Assembly: GCA_937968035.1 (NCBI GenBank)
Contig: CALBTS010000876.1
Span: 1 to 9,292 of the forward strand
Direction: 5' to 3'
Origin: an uncultured Methanomethylovorans sp.
GTDB lineage: Archaea; Halobacteriota; Methanosarcinia; Methanosarcinales; Methanosarcinaceae
Length of the DNA: 9,292 nt
Part shown: in pieces, positions 1 to 7,607 of the stretch
How positions within the stretch are numbered: the stretch's first letter is position 1
Layout: the number at the start of each line of letters is the position of its first letter
Position numbers and translations under genes: made by a program
The notes under the pieces: model-generated
What the model was told of the DNA's origin: nothing
The model's database searches: none
What the model saw: only the letters and a program-made list of their open reading frames with translations

Positions 1-875
1 TAAATAATAATCCGGAATATATACGATCGGTTTATCTCCGGCGATTGGCCCTGTTTAATACATATGAAATCAACGCTGTTGAAGGCTCGGCATATAAGAT
101 CTACATTTACCCGTACAATGTCGACAAAAAGACCGAATATTTCAATAACGCAAATGGCACAATCCAAAATGATCATAGCTGGACATACGATAATCTTAAT
201 CAGGTTTCGACACTGATAAGTAACAACAGCGGGATCAACACAAAGAAGGAGATCAAATATCCCTACAATTATTCAGAAGCGGTTTATTCACAGATGACCG
301 GAAAGAATATTGTATCCCCGGTCATTGAGGAGATCACATCCGTCAAGAGCGGAGTTGAAATAGAAAGGACAAAAACCAACTACCAGCTTATTAATAACTT
401 CTATGTCCCATCTTCAACGCAAATATCGTTTACCGGCCCGAATAATCTGATTACCGTCAATTCATTTGATTATTATGATACTAGGGGAAACATACTCCAG
501 ACAACAGATATCGGCGGAGTACGCACAACCTATATCTGGGGGTATAATTATAAATATCTGATTGCCCGTATTCAAAATGCATCTTACAGCCAGGTGACGG
601 CTCTTATTAACGAAACCGCATTATCAGGCATTGCAGCAAAATCTGAGCCTACGGCTTCCGATATGCAAACAATCAGAACCCTTGCCACAGGCTTACCCAA
701 TGCGCTATTGACAACATTTACATACAAGCCTTTGATAGGTATCGCTTCAGAAACAGATCCTTCGGGGCGAACTATTTATTATGAGTACGATGAGTTTGGA
801 CGCTTAAATCAGGTAAAGGATGAAGATGGCAGGATTTTAAAGGAACATAGGTATCACTATACCCCGCAATTGTAG
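1..875 (+). CDS. YD-repeat (RHS-like) protein, C-terminal part, truncated by window edge
   Basis: The reading frame is open to the left edge (first full codon at position 3), so the true start lies outside and 290 codons are visible before TAG at 873-875. An in-frame TTG at 45 is an ordinary internal leucine codon and not a convincing start. Visible marks are a YDTRGNILQTTD repeat, the following GGVRTTYIWGYNYKYLIA segment common in Bacteroidota YD proteins, and a final DPSGRTIYYEYDEFGRL / DEDGRILKEHRYHY repeat. The protein ends soon after that repeat, with no RHS-core motif, no DPxG cleavage box and no toxin tip. It therefore looks like a shell or accessory YD protein rather than an effector carrier. 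Such proteins often precede full RHS genes in this phylum (recollection, not checked). Only 50 bp separate it from the next gene, so co-transcription is likely. Its specific function is unknown. Confidence 0.85.
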   Translation, partial: NNNPEYIRSVYLRRLALFNTYEINAVEGSAYKIYIYPYNVDKKTEYFNNANGTIQNDHSWTYDNLNQVSTLISNNSGINTKKEIKYPYNYSEAVYSQMTGKNIVSPVIEEITSVKSGVEIERTKTNYQLINNFYVPSSTQISFTGPNNLITVNSFDYYDTRGNILQTTDIGGVRTTYIWGYNYKYLIARIQNASYSQVTALINETALSGIAAKSEPTASDMQTIRTLATGLPNALLTTFTYKPLIGIASETDPSGRTIYYEYDEFGRLNQVKDEDGRILKEHRYHYTPQL

Positions 876-877
876 CT

Positions 878-904
878 ATTGTTAAGAGACAACCTTATAA
901 CAAT
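878..904 (+). repeat. short inverted repeat between the two YD-repeat genes
   Basis: ATTGTTA at 878-884 and TAACAAT at 898-904 are perfect complements, giving a 7-bp stem with a 13-nt loop just after the stop at 875. No T-run follows on the plus strand, so it does not look like an intrinsic terminator. It could be a weak mRNA structure between co-transcribed genes, or chance in AT-rich sequence. Confidence 0.25.
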
Positions 905-925
905 GATTAACAAAAAAAGCCCGAC

Positions 926-3900
926 ATGAACAAGTATATTAAGAATAGCAGACAGGCAGTAATAATGCCTATGGCAATGATTATTCTTACCTTTCATGCA
1001 GCCTATGGCCAGGAAAACCAAAAAAACAAGACTGAGACAGTTGATTCCACAGCTATTGTACAAGCTTTTCAGTCGAAATTATCGTCACTTCAATCCGGCG
1101 GGACAGCCGGAGGCGATATGCAGATTATGGCAGCCGCGGGGATTCTGCCTGCTGTTTACGATTGGTATGTTTCCACCACCGGTAACGACAACAATGCCGG
1201 AACCCAGTCAGCGCCTTTACGGACTATACAGGCGGCAATTAACAGGTCAAGCGCCGGTCAGGCCATAAAAGTAGCTGACGGCCATTATATAGAGTGTATC
1301 ATTTTTGGAGGGAAAAGCATTAAGCTGGTTGGTAATCCGAACAGTCCGCGGTCTGTAATCATTGATGGTAACAGTCAAAATGCCACAGTGCGGATGGTCC
1401 AGCAAGAAAGCTCGGCCACTCTGTTATGCGGTTTCACTATCACTGGCGGAAGCGGTCACCTGGTATACTTGCAGAGCGGCGGAGGAATACACCTTTATAA
1501 CAATGCAAACCCGGTTCTTTCTGATCTGATAATAACAGGCAATCAGGCCAGCAACGCTGCTGCTCTGGGAGCGCTCCACGGCTCGGCCCCGGTTGTTCAG
1601 AATACCCTTATTTACGGTAACGCCACATTATCTGCACATTACACTGTCAGGTTCCACAACCTGGTTAACGGGGCTGCCATGTATAATGTTACCATTGTAG
1701 ATAACGCCGGAGCTCTAAGTACCGTGGCCGTTACAAGAGGAAGCCATTTAACCGTCAAAAACAGTATCATCCGTAACCCGTCATCAACATACGAGGGATT
1801 CATGACTAGTGATAACGGCAGCGTGAATACCACAACTATAAACTACTGTAACCTGCGCAGTGGAACAAGCTTGCTATACGTTGTGACTGGTCAGGGCACA
1901 TATAACCTGGGATCCGGTATCATTGACGTAGCTCCCGGATTTGTTGCTCCTGCAGAAGGGAAATATCAATTGGCAACAGGATCGCTATGTATCGATGCCG
2001 GCGACCCGGCCTCTGCGTGGAAGGACATCAATTTTCCGCCCAGCCGGGGAACAAGCAGGAATGATTTGGGCATGTATGGCTGGGAGGTCTCGCCACAACC
2101 ATATCAGACAGAAGGTGATGACGACCCTCCGGGGACCATTTCCCCAAGCTCCAACCGCAATTACATCCATACCATCGTACCGCAAATTGAAACGACATCC
2201 ATTCCCTCAGGGGTACGCAGCCCGGCGCAATACAACGAAACGATAGAATATTTTGACGGATTGGGCCGCCCCATTCAATCAGTAGCCGTTGGCTCATCGC
2301 CCGCAGGTAAGGATGTTGTCACCCCTTTGGCCTACGACAATTTTGGTCGTGAAGCCATTAAATATATGCCCTTTGAAAGCGCTGCCAGCCAGGGGAAATT
2401 CACGGACGATGGCATTGAAAGCCAGAGCGACTGGTATGGCGCGACACATGCAGGAATTCCCTCCGACGCCTGCCCTTTCTCGGAGACCGTCTTCGAACCT
2501 TCTCCGCTTAACAGGGTCATTGAACAGTATGGGCCCGGTCAGGCATGGAAAATCAACAGCAAGCGCCAGATAATCAGTTACAAAACCAATGCTGCCAATG
2601 AGGTTCGCCTGTGGGTAGCCGCCGGATCGCAGGTATCATCTACTGCAAACTACCCCGCCAATACGCTTTTTGTAACCGAAACCACGGACGAGGACGGGAG
2701 GAAAGTTACACAATATGTTGATTTACAGGGACGCACCATAAGACAGCAGCAGCTGGCAGGCACTGCGGAGAACGCCATCACCGACTATGTATATGATGAT
2801 CACGGCAGGTTGAGGTATGTTCTGCCGCCGGCAGTTACAAAAACTGCCAGAACAATCCCATTTACACATGCTGATTTCATCAATTATATCTACGCTTATA
2901 TCTATGACGAGCGCGGACGGGTAATCGAAAAATATATCCCCGGTGCAGGATGGACGCACATTGTTTACAATAAGCTCGACCAGCCGGTTCTTGTAAGGGA
3001 TGCCGGGCAGCGCAAGAACAAAGAATGGAGCTTTACCAAATACGATGCACACGGGCGGGTAGCCGTTACCGGATTGTATTCCAATACTGTTGATACCACC
3101 CGGACAGCCGTACAAAACCTTGCTAACTTAGCAAGCTCGCAATGGGAGACCCGTCCGTTGAACAACGAATGGAGTAATACCGCTTTCCCCACCACCGGTA
3201 TCACAATTTATTCGGTCAATTATTACGATAATTACAATTTTCCCGGGAAAATAAATTACATTGGTACGGATAAAGACGACCGCGTGCAGGGTATGTTGAC
3301 AGGCAGCAAAGCGCTTGTGCTGGATTCCAACCCTGTAAAATGGCTGTACGCCACCATGTATTATGATAACAAGGGGCGGTTTATACAAAGTATTGCTGAT
3401 AACGTCATGAACGGACAAGATCGTATCACCAGCACATACGACTTTACCGGGAGGCTCCTTACCTCCGTCCGCGATCATACCGGAGCCGGCGCCATTGGCA
3501 TTTCCATCGCTAACTCTTATGATCATGCAGGGCGGTTGCTCACCGAGGACCACTCGGTTGACGGCGGCGCTACTGTAACCGTGGCCGAAAATCAGTATAA
3601 CGCATTGGGGCAATTAATACAAACATCGCTGCACGGCGGGATAGAAACGATCGGCTACGATTACAATATCCGCGGGTGGTTGACGGCTATCAACGGGCAG
3701 CTTTTCTCTGAAAAGCTGAACTACCAGAATGTGATTTCCGGGCTTGGCAATGCCCCGCAGTGGGCTGGCAACATCAGCGTGATGGAGTGGAAAACCCCGA
3801 CGGTTAACACTGACTGGCACGCGCACTGGTTTAACTATGACGACCTGAGCCGCATCACCCGGACCAGCTACAAGCGAAAAGGAGAGTACGACGGTTCATA

Positions 3901-6013
3901 TTCTTCAAGTAACACCACCTCCAGGAAAGATGCCTACGCGATTTATATGGGATACACCGATGATCTTATGGGGAATATCGACTGGATGACCAGAGTTCAT
4001 AACTTTGATTGCTGGGATGATATTGTGTTCGGCTACGAAGGTAACCGGCTTATCCGCGTACGTGATTTCGCGACCGACGTTCCCGAGATGGGGTTCAGGA
4101 ACAACCTGAACAACAGTAACAGCATTGTTTATTATAATTATGATTCAGCAGGTCGCATGAACCGCGACAATAACATGGATCACACTGTCGCCTATAACCA
4201 TCTGGGACTGACAAAAAGCGTAGCGCAAGGTTCAAACACTCTGAATTACACCTACGATGCCGCGGGCCGGAGGCTGAAAAAACAGCTGGGCAGCCAGACG
4301 CGCTACTATATGGACGGCATTGAGAAAAGCGGCGACACCACCCTTATACACTTCGCTTATGGCCGACTGCGTCGCAGCAGCGCCTCCGAGCCTTGGGCGC
4401 GCGATTACTTCCTGAAAGATCATCTGGGTAACGTCCGGGTTGTATTCGAAACGACTGACGGCTCTTCTTCCTCTTATTCGGGTTCCTCTTGGGTAACCTA
4501 CATAGCCACGATGGAAGAGAGCAAAGCCGGTGAAGAAGATCTCTACTTTGCCAACGTTAACGCCACCCGCGCCGACAGGCCTTTCAACTACCCTGACGCC
4601 AATCCGGCCAACGCCAAAGTGTCAAAAGTACCGGGCAAAAGGCGTGGGCTGAGTATCATGCTCAAAGTAATGGCCGGCGATACGATAGAGATATCTGCCA
4701 AGGCGTTTTATAATATGGATAATGCCGCTCCGGGAAGGGGCATTGATGTAGCGCCCATTCTTGGGAGCATTATCTCAAGTATGACTAATCCGGTAGCTAC
4801 AGCGGTTGGAGAAGCCTCGCAGGTAGCGACCACTGTTCACACCTCAGCCGGTCATTCTTCAAGGTATGTCACTCTGCCCGATAAGGGATCACAGGTTAAG
4901 ACCGTACAACCGAGATCAGGAGTTAACTTTGTGTTGTATAATTCAGCGTTTGAGGTTGTGGAGGAGAATACGGGATATTTGCCGGTTGATGATAAGATCA
5001 ATGCCATACAGACCCTTTCCACCGACAGGATGGTTATGGCTGAAGCCGGGTTTATAGAAGTTTTCGTGGACAACCAGGCGAATACGGCGGTATATTATGA
5101 TAATATGATGGTTGTTCATAGTAGCGGCAGCAGCAATGTGCTTGAGGTAAATGCCTATTATCCGTATGGAATGCTGATGCCGGGGTTGAGTCTGATTGCC
5201 CCGCCGGGTAAATATAACGCCTATAAACATTCGGCCAAAGAATTGCAGAAAGAGCTGGGACTTAGTTGGTATGATCACGGAGCAAGGATGTATGATGTGA
5301 CTGTTAGCAGGTGGTGGGTACCTGATCCGTTAGCAGAATCATGCAGAAGATGGAGCCCGTATAACTATGCTGTCAATAACCCGATAAGGTTCACTGACCC
5401 GGATGGAATGTACATTAATGATCCTAATGATTATTTTGATATTTATACTGGCAAACCAATTGGAACCGATAGCGATCCAATAAACGATGATGTAAGATTA
5501 ATTTCGCAAGAGAATTGGGAAAAAAGTAAAAAAAATCAAGCAACTACCCCTATTGAAGGCAGCATTACTATTAAAGAAGCAAAAGAGAATTTTATTCTAA
5601 CGCATTCAAAGAGAATTAATATAGCTAACTTCTATTTTGAGAAGGCCGGTTATCCATTAAGTGACTTAGATAACAATTCAATAAAAGTTAGTGAAATTTG
5701 GGATGTTGGTGAGACAAGAGACAGTAATAAGGATAAGAAGCTTGAAATAACAATGTCATCTCGTTATTTCGGCTCCACCATAAAAAACAGGTATGATTTC
5801 ATTAGTTTTTTTGTCCATGAGTATGGCAGTCATGGGAAGAGATTCTTAAAAGGAGAAGTATTTAGTGAGGACAAGAGGGATATCTGGGAAAAAGAAGCCT
5901 ATAAAGCGCAGGTAGGTCACTCGAGTTGGAATTTTGTTTCTGAAGAATGGAGAAATTACATAAAGAAAATCATTGAATCAGAGAATTATTTTGATATTTC
6001 AAAAGTCAAATAA
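926..6013 (+). CDS. Secreted RHS/YD-repeat polymorphic toxin with N-terminal beta-helix and metallopeptidase-like C-terminal tip
   Basis: The protein has 1695 residues. A signal peptide is visible (KNSRQ, then AVIMPMAMIILTFHAAYG, cleavage near residue 29), which supports the ATG at 926. Residues about 80-386 form a right-handed beta-helix (pectin-lyase-like) module: it opens with YVSTTGNDNNAGTQSAPLRT, has repeated N/G-rich turns, and closes with IDAGDP...DLGMYGW. Residues about 413-560 resemble DUF6443, with YFDGLGRPIQS at 442-452. About 13 degenerate YD repeats follow from 470 to 1120 (for example YDDHGRL, YDERGRV, YDFTGRLL, YDHAGRLL, YDAAGRR). DYFLKDHLGNVR (1160-1171), YYPYG (1411-1415), DPLAE (1467-1471) and DPDGM (1491-1495) mark the RHS-associated core. 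In known Rhs/TcC proteins this shell encloses and self-cleaves the tip. Residues 1496-1695 are the variable effector, described separately. No PAAR, VgrG or type IX sorting domain is seen, so after Sec export the delivery route is unknown. Confidence 0.93.
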   Translation: MNKYIKNSRQAVIMPMAMIILTFHAAYGQENQKNKTETVDSTAIVQAFQSKLSSLQSGGTAGGDMQIMAAAGILPAVYDWYVSTTGNDNNAGTQSAPLRTIQAAINRSSAGQAIKVADGHYIECIIFGGKSIKLVGNPNSPRSVIIDGNSQNATVRMVQQESSATLLCGFTITGGSGHLVYLQSGGGIHLYNNANPVLSDLIITGNQASNAAALGALHGSAPVVQNTLIYGNATLSAHYTVRFHNLVNGAAMYNVTIVDNAGALSTVAVTRGSHLTVKNSIIRNPSSTYEGFMTSDNGSVNTTTINYCNLRSGTSLLYVVTGQGTYNLGSGIIDVAPGFVAPAEGKYQLATGSLCIDAGDPASAWKDINFPPSRGTSRNDLGMYGWEVSPQPYQTEGDDDPPGTISPSSNRNYIHTIVPQIETTSIPSGVRSPAQYNETIEYFDGLGRPIQSVAVGSSPAGKDVVTPLAYDNFGREAIKYMPFESAASQGKFTDDGIESQSDWYGATHAGIPSDACPFSETVFEPSPLNRVIEQYGPGQAWKINSKRQIISYKTNAANEVRLWVAAGSQVSSTANYPANTLFVTETTDEDGRKVTQYVDLQGRTIRQQQLAGTAENAITDYVYDDHGRLRYVLPPAVTKTARTIPFTHADFINYIYAYIYDERGRVIEKYIPGAGWTHIVYNKLDQPVLVRDAGQRKNKEWSFTKYDAHGRVAVTGLYSNTVDTTRTAVQNLANLASSQWETRPLNNEWSNTAFPTTGITIYSVNYYDNYNFPGKINYIGTDKDDRVQGMLTGSKALVLDSNPVKWLYATMYYDNKGRFIQSIADNVMNGQDRITSTYDFTGRLLTSVRDHTGAGAIGISIANSYDHAGRLLTEDHSVDGGATVTVAENQYNALGQLIQTSLHGGIETIGYDYNIRGWLTAINGQLFSEKLNYQNVISGLGNAPQWAGNISVMEWKTPTVNTDWHAHWFNYDDLSRITRTSYKRKGEYDGSYSSSNTTSRKDAYAIYMGYTDDLMGNIDWMTRVHNFDCWDDIVFGYEGNRLIRVRDFATDVPEMGFRNNLNNSNSIVYYNYDSAGRMNRDNNMDHTVAYNHLGLTKSVAQGSNTLNYTYDAAGRRLKKQLGSQTRYYMDGIEKSGDTTLIHFAYGRLRRSSASEPWARDYFLKDHLGNVRVVFETTDGSSSSYSGSSWVTYIATMEESKAGEEDLYFANVNATRADRPFNYPDANPANAKVSKVPGKRRGLSIMLKVMAGDTIEISAKAFYNMDNAAPGRGIDVAPILGSIISSMTNPVATAVGEASQVATTVHTSAGHSSRYVTLPDKGSQVKTVQPRSGVNFVLYNSAFEVVEENTGYLPVDDKINAIQTLSTDRMVMAEAGFIEVFVDNQANTAVYYDNMMVVHSSGSSNVLEVNAYYPYGMLMPGLSLIAPPGKYNAYKHSAKELQKELGLSWYDHGARMYDVTVSRWWVPDPLAESCRRWSPYNYAVNNPIRFTDPDGMYINDPNDYFDIYTGKPIGTDSDPINDDVRLISQENWEKSKKNQATTPIEGSITIKEAKENFILTHSKRINIANFYFEKAGYPLSDLDNNSIKVSEIWDVGETRDSNKDKKLEITMSSRYFGSTIKNRYDFISFFVHEYGSHGKRFLKGEVFSEDKRDIWEKEAYKAQVGHSSWNFVSEEWRNYIKKIIESENYFDISKVK
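5411..6010 (+). other. Variable C-terminal effector domain of the RHS protein, putative zinc metallopeptidase-like toxin
   Basis: This is a domain within the large RHS gene, residues 1496-1695, beginning right after DPDGM. It carries FFVHEYGSHGKRFL, where H1631, E1632 and H1636 form HExxxH (one residue longer than the classical HExxH). Downstream come E1655 and E1657 in WEKEAY and then QVGHSSW (H1665, W1668). Two histidines, a glutamate and a downstream acidic residue are the layout of a metal site, so a metal-dependent peptidase or hydrolase is inferred. I recall similar HE..H / AY..Q..H.SW endings in other Bacteroidota RHS tips, but this is not checked. The domain is much more AT-rich than the shell (by hand, 14 of 60 bases are G/C at 5581-5640 against 37 of 60 at 4261-4320). 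Substrate is unknown, and the longer spacing could mean a different fold or a non-catalytic site. Confidence 0.55.
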
Positions 6014-6020
6014 TCAGATT

Positions 6021-6539
6021 ATGAGAATGGTTAAATTACATAAGTTAGTAATGTATGGTTTAATATTGTCTGTATGTTATGGATGTCACACACAAGGAAA
6101 GAGTGGTAAAGTAAGCAATTACTGCATTGGTGATATATGGTATAGAATTGCTGAAACTGCCAATCCAGATAAGGTTTTTTGTACAATTGATGTCCCGGAT
6201 TCTTCTTTATTTTATCATTTTATAAATAACGAAGAAAGGTTGAGAATTACTTTTTTCGGTACAATTTATAATGTCGATAGTTTTAAAGTAATTCATCATT
6301 TGATGGGTGCTTATAATTTAGAAAATACAATAATTATAGGGCAGACAACAACATCTCTTATGAAATATGAAAAACAGTTTCTTGATTCATTAATCCAAAA
6401 AACACATGGAGAACTAAAAATAGAGATACTAGATACTCTAACTAAGCAGAAATGGGAATTTACTAGATGTATTAAAAAAGAGAATGAAGATAAGGATTGG
6501 TTTAAACGAGTACCAGATGGATTATTCATGAATTATTAA
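6021..6539 (+). CDS. Predicted lipoprotein, probable cognate immunity protein
   Basis: The protein has 172 residues from the ATG at 6021. An upstream in-frame ATG at 5973 lies inside the toxin gene and would put 16 hydrophilic and mixed residues before the signal peptide, so 6021 (or 6027) is preferred. It starts 7 nt after the toxin stop, the usual position of the immunity gene for an RHS tip. The N-terminus (KLHKLVMYGLILSVCYGC) is basic then hydrophobic and ends at Cys22. The lipobox CYGC is imperfect, so a lipoprotein is likely but not certain. The rest is a small mixed alpha/beta-looking domain with no enzyme motif. It aligns along its length with the next gene: both have Cys at 35/31, Arg at 42/38, NPDK at 48-51/44-47, and W-E-F/L-x-x-Cys near the end (Cys150/Cys142), hinting at a shared disulfide. 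It is AT-rich like the toxin tip. The immunity role is inferred from position. Confidence 0.8.
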   Translation: MRMVKLHKLVMYGLILSVCYGCHTQGKSGKVSNYCIGDIWYRIAETANPDKVFCTIDVPDSSLFYHFINNEERLRITFFGTIYNVDSFKVIHHLMGAYNLENTIIIGQTTTSLMKYEKQFLDSLIQKTHGELKIEILDTLTKQKWEFTRCIKKENEDKDWFKRVPDGLFMNY

Positions 6540-6630
6540 AGGTAAAAAATTCATCGAAGACAATGCTGGTGATCTTTTTAAACCGAGTGAGTTGAACGAA
6601 ATCTTTTCAATACAGTATATTTTTGAATAA
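6532..6630 (+). pseudogene. Remnant of a displaced RHS toxin C-terminus (orphan tip tail)
   Basis: A 32-codon open stretch with no start codon runs from just after TGA (6529-6531) to TAA at 6628-6630. It reads IIKGKKFIEDNAGDLF then KPSELNEIFSIQYIFE. It overlaps the last bases of the preceding gene and ends 2 nt before the ATG of the next lipoprotein. That repeats the stop-then-immunity spacing of the intact toxin (7 nt). The peptide is charged and amphipathic, as a protein C-terminus would be, and does not resemble the end of the present tip. The reading is that an older tip was cut off during cassette exchange and only its tail was kept with its immunity gene. The evidence is position and coding-like look only, and chance is possible for so short a frame. 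Confidence 0.45.
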
Positions 6631-6632
6631 TT

Positions 6633-7082
6633 ATGCGAAAAATTTTAATAACAATAGGTATTTTATGCTTCGGTTTACTATTAATTTCTTGCCTATCAAA
6701 TAAAAAGTCAAGAAATATTTTTTGCGTCCAAAAGTTTGAATTGAGAGCTACTACAGTTCTTAATCCTGACAAAGCCTTTATAAAAATCCTAACAGATAAA
6801 CGACTAAAAAAAGTATTACTAAGCAAGGAATGGGATAGTATAAATTTTTCAGGTGGCATTTTTGATACATTAAATTTTAACCATAGACTTATTGGAGTTG
6901 CCGAAACAGATAGCCCAAACGAATTAGTGATTGGAATAGCTACTGCAAAATTCTTTAGCTGCACACAAGATCAGAAAGATTCTATTGCTTCGATTACGTT
7001 TGAAAAGGTAGAGATAAATATATTCTCGAAAGATGGAGCATGGGAATTAAAGCCTTGTAGTAAATCAGAAACACTTTTTTAA
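6633..7082 (+). CDS. Predicted lipoprotein, paralogue of the preceding immunity-type gene
   Basis: The protein has 149 residues. A clear type II signal is present: MRKILI, a hydrophobic stretch, then LLISC with Cys20 as the lipidated residue, which fixes the start at 6633. The mature part shares with the previous protein a Cys31...Arg38...NPDKAF block, a central INFSGGIF / ITFFGTIY segment, a hydrophobic LVIGIAT / IIIGQTT segment, a KVEINI / ELKIEI strand, and WELKPC near the C-terminus. The two run with almost no gaps over about 110 residues and are clearly divergent duplicates. It sits 2 nt after the orphan toxin-tail remnant, so it is best read as the immunity gene of an earlier tip. It may neutralise related toxins from neighbouring strains. 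Its target is unknown and its binding role is inferred. Confidence 0.78.
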   Translation: MRKILITIGILCFGLLLISCLSNKKSRNIFCVQKFELRATTVLNPDKAFIKILTDKRLKKVLLSKEWDSINFSGGIFDTLNFNHRLIGVAETDSPNELVIGIATAKFFSCTQDQKDSIASITFEKVEINIFSKDGAWELKPCSKSETLF

Positions 7083-7085
7083 TGC

Positions 7086-7103
7086 TTATCAAAGCATTGA
7101 TAA
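7086..7103 (+). repeat. Small perfect hairpin between second and third lipoprotein genes
   Basis: TTATCAA (7086-7092), loop AGCA, TTGATAA (7097-7103). The 7-bp stem lies in the 33-nt gap. It is AT-rich and not directly followed by a T-run (the T14 run begins 18 nt later, inside the next gene), so a terminator is doubtful. It could be a weak mRNA processing or stability element. Confidence 0.3.
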
Positions 7104-7115
7104 ATAATTGTTTCG

Positions 7116-7607
7116 ATGAAATTTTTTTTTTTTTTAATATTAGTCCTAATTGCAGGTTGTAAAAGTCAAGCAAAAGAAGAATTGACGATTTATTCTATTC
7201 AATTAATCAAAAAGGATAGATATAATGATGACATGTTAGCTTGCTGCTTTACAGCATCAGATCCTTGGTCTTTTAATAAAGAAGTGTCTAACCATCGGAT
7301 AAAAGCGATTAATTTTGTTACAGCCAGGCAATTAGGAATAGATTTCTATGGATGGAAAATAGCAAAATATAATTTAGACTCTACAGTTTTCGTACTCGGG
7401 TTATTTATTCCAAGATCGCAAATCACCAAAATGAGTGATGACTCAATAGCCTTAGTAACAAATAAATTAAAATCGGCCCCCCAATTAGATCTTATACTAG
7501 AAAACGAAGACACCTTAAGGTTATATGATTTTGATTTTAATAAAGTAAATGAAATGAAGGTGATTTTTTCTGTAAATGATACTGATTGGGTTGGTATTTC
7601 CAGGTGA
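7116..7607 (+). CDS. Predicted lipoprotein, third immunity-type gene
   Basis: The protein has 163 residues and a strong type II signal peptide (MKFFFFLILVLIAGC, lipobox IAGC, Cys15), which sets the start. The mature domain has a double cysteine (LACCF), a run of predicted beta strands (HRIKAINFV, STVFVLGLFI, QLDLILE) and an acidic, aromatic end (NDTDWVGISR). I do not recognise the family. A short stretch, AKYNLDSTVFVLG, recalls GAYNLENTIIIGQ of the first lipoprotein, but the NPDK and WE..C marks are absent, so any kinship is distant. It belongs to the same AT-rich block (18 of 60 bases G/C at 7261-7320) and follows 33 nt behind its neighbour, suggesting one transcript. An unusual 14-T homopolymer covers codons 3-7. 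The immunity role rests only on context. Confidence 0.72.
   Translation: MKFFFFLILVLIAGCKSQAKEELTIYSIQLIKKDRYNDDMLACCFTASDPWSFNKEVSNHRIKAINFVTARQLGIDFYGWKIAKYNLDSTVFVLGLFIPRSQITKMSDDSIALVTNKLKSAPQLDLILENEDTLRLYDFDFNKVNEMKVIFSVNDTDWVGISR
7122..7135 (+). repeat. T14 homopolymer inside a lipoprotein signal peptide
   Basis: Fourteen consecutive T bases encode FFFF and the start of a Leu codon, 4 codons or so after initiation. Gain or loss of one T would shift the frame before the lipobox and abolish the protein. This is the arrangement of a slippage-prone phase-variation tract, but it may also be a sequencing-error hotspot or simply codon choice for Phe. Confidence 0.5.

Noticed and set aside
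903..929. Eight-codon leader-like frame whose TGA overlaps the ATG of the RHS gene
   Set aside because: Very short, no ribosome site and no regulatory residue pattern; overlap of this kind is common by chance.
3128..3613. Long minus-strand open frames within the RHS gene (also at 2723-3115 and 4943-5278)
   Set aside because: They lie antisense to a well-supported coding region and have no recognisable domain or start context.
5973..6020. Longer start for the first lipoprotein gene, inside the toxin gene
   Set aside because: It would add 16 residues before the basic-hydrophobic signal peptide; the ATG at 6021 gives a proper signal.
6618..6625. TATTTTTG matching the Bacteroidota -7 element TAnnTTTG just before the second lipoprotein gene
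   Set aside because: The nearest TTG upstream is about 23 bases away, no proper -33 element is seen, it lies in AT-rich remnant coding sequence, and it would give a leaderless message.
7081..7107. Possible second toxin-tail remnant (NAYQSIDK then TAA) 8 nt before the third lipoprotein gene
   Set aside because: The spacing is suggestive, but eight codons are too few to separate from chance.
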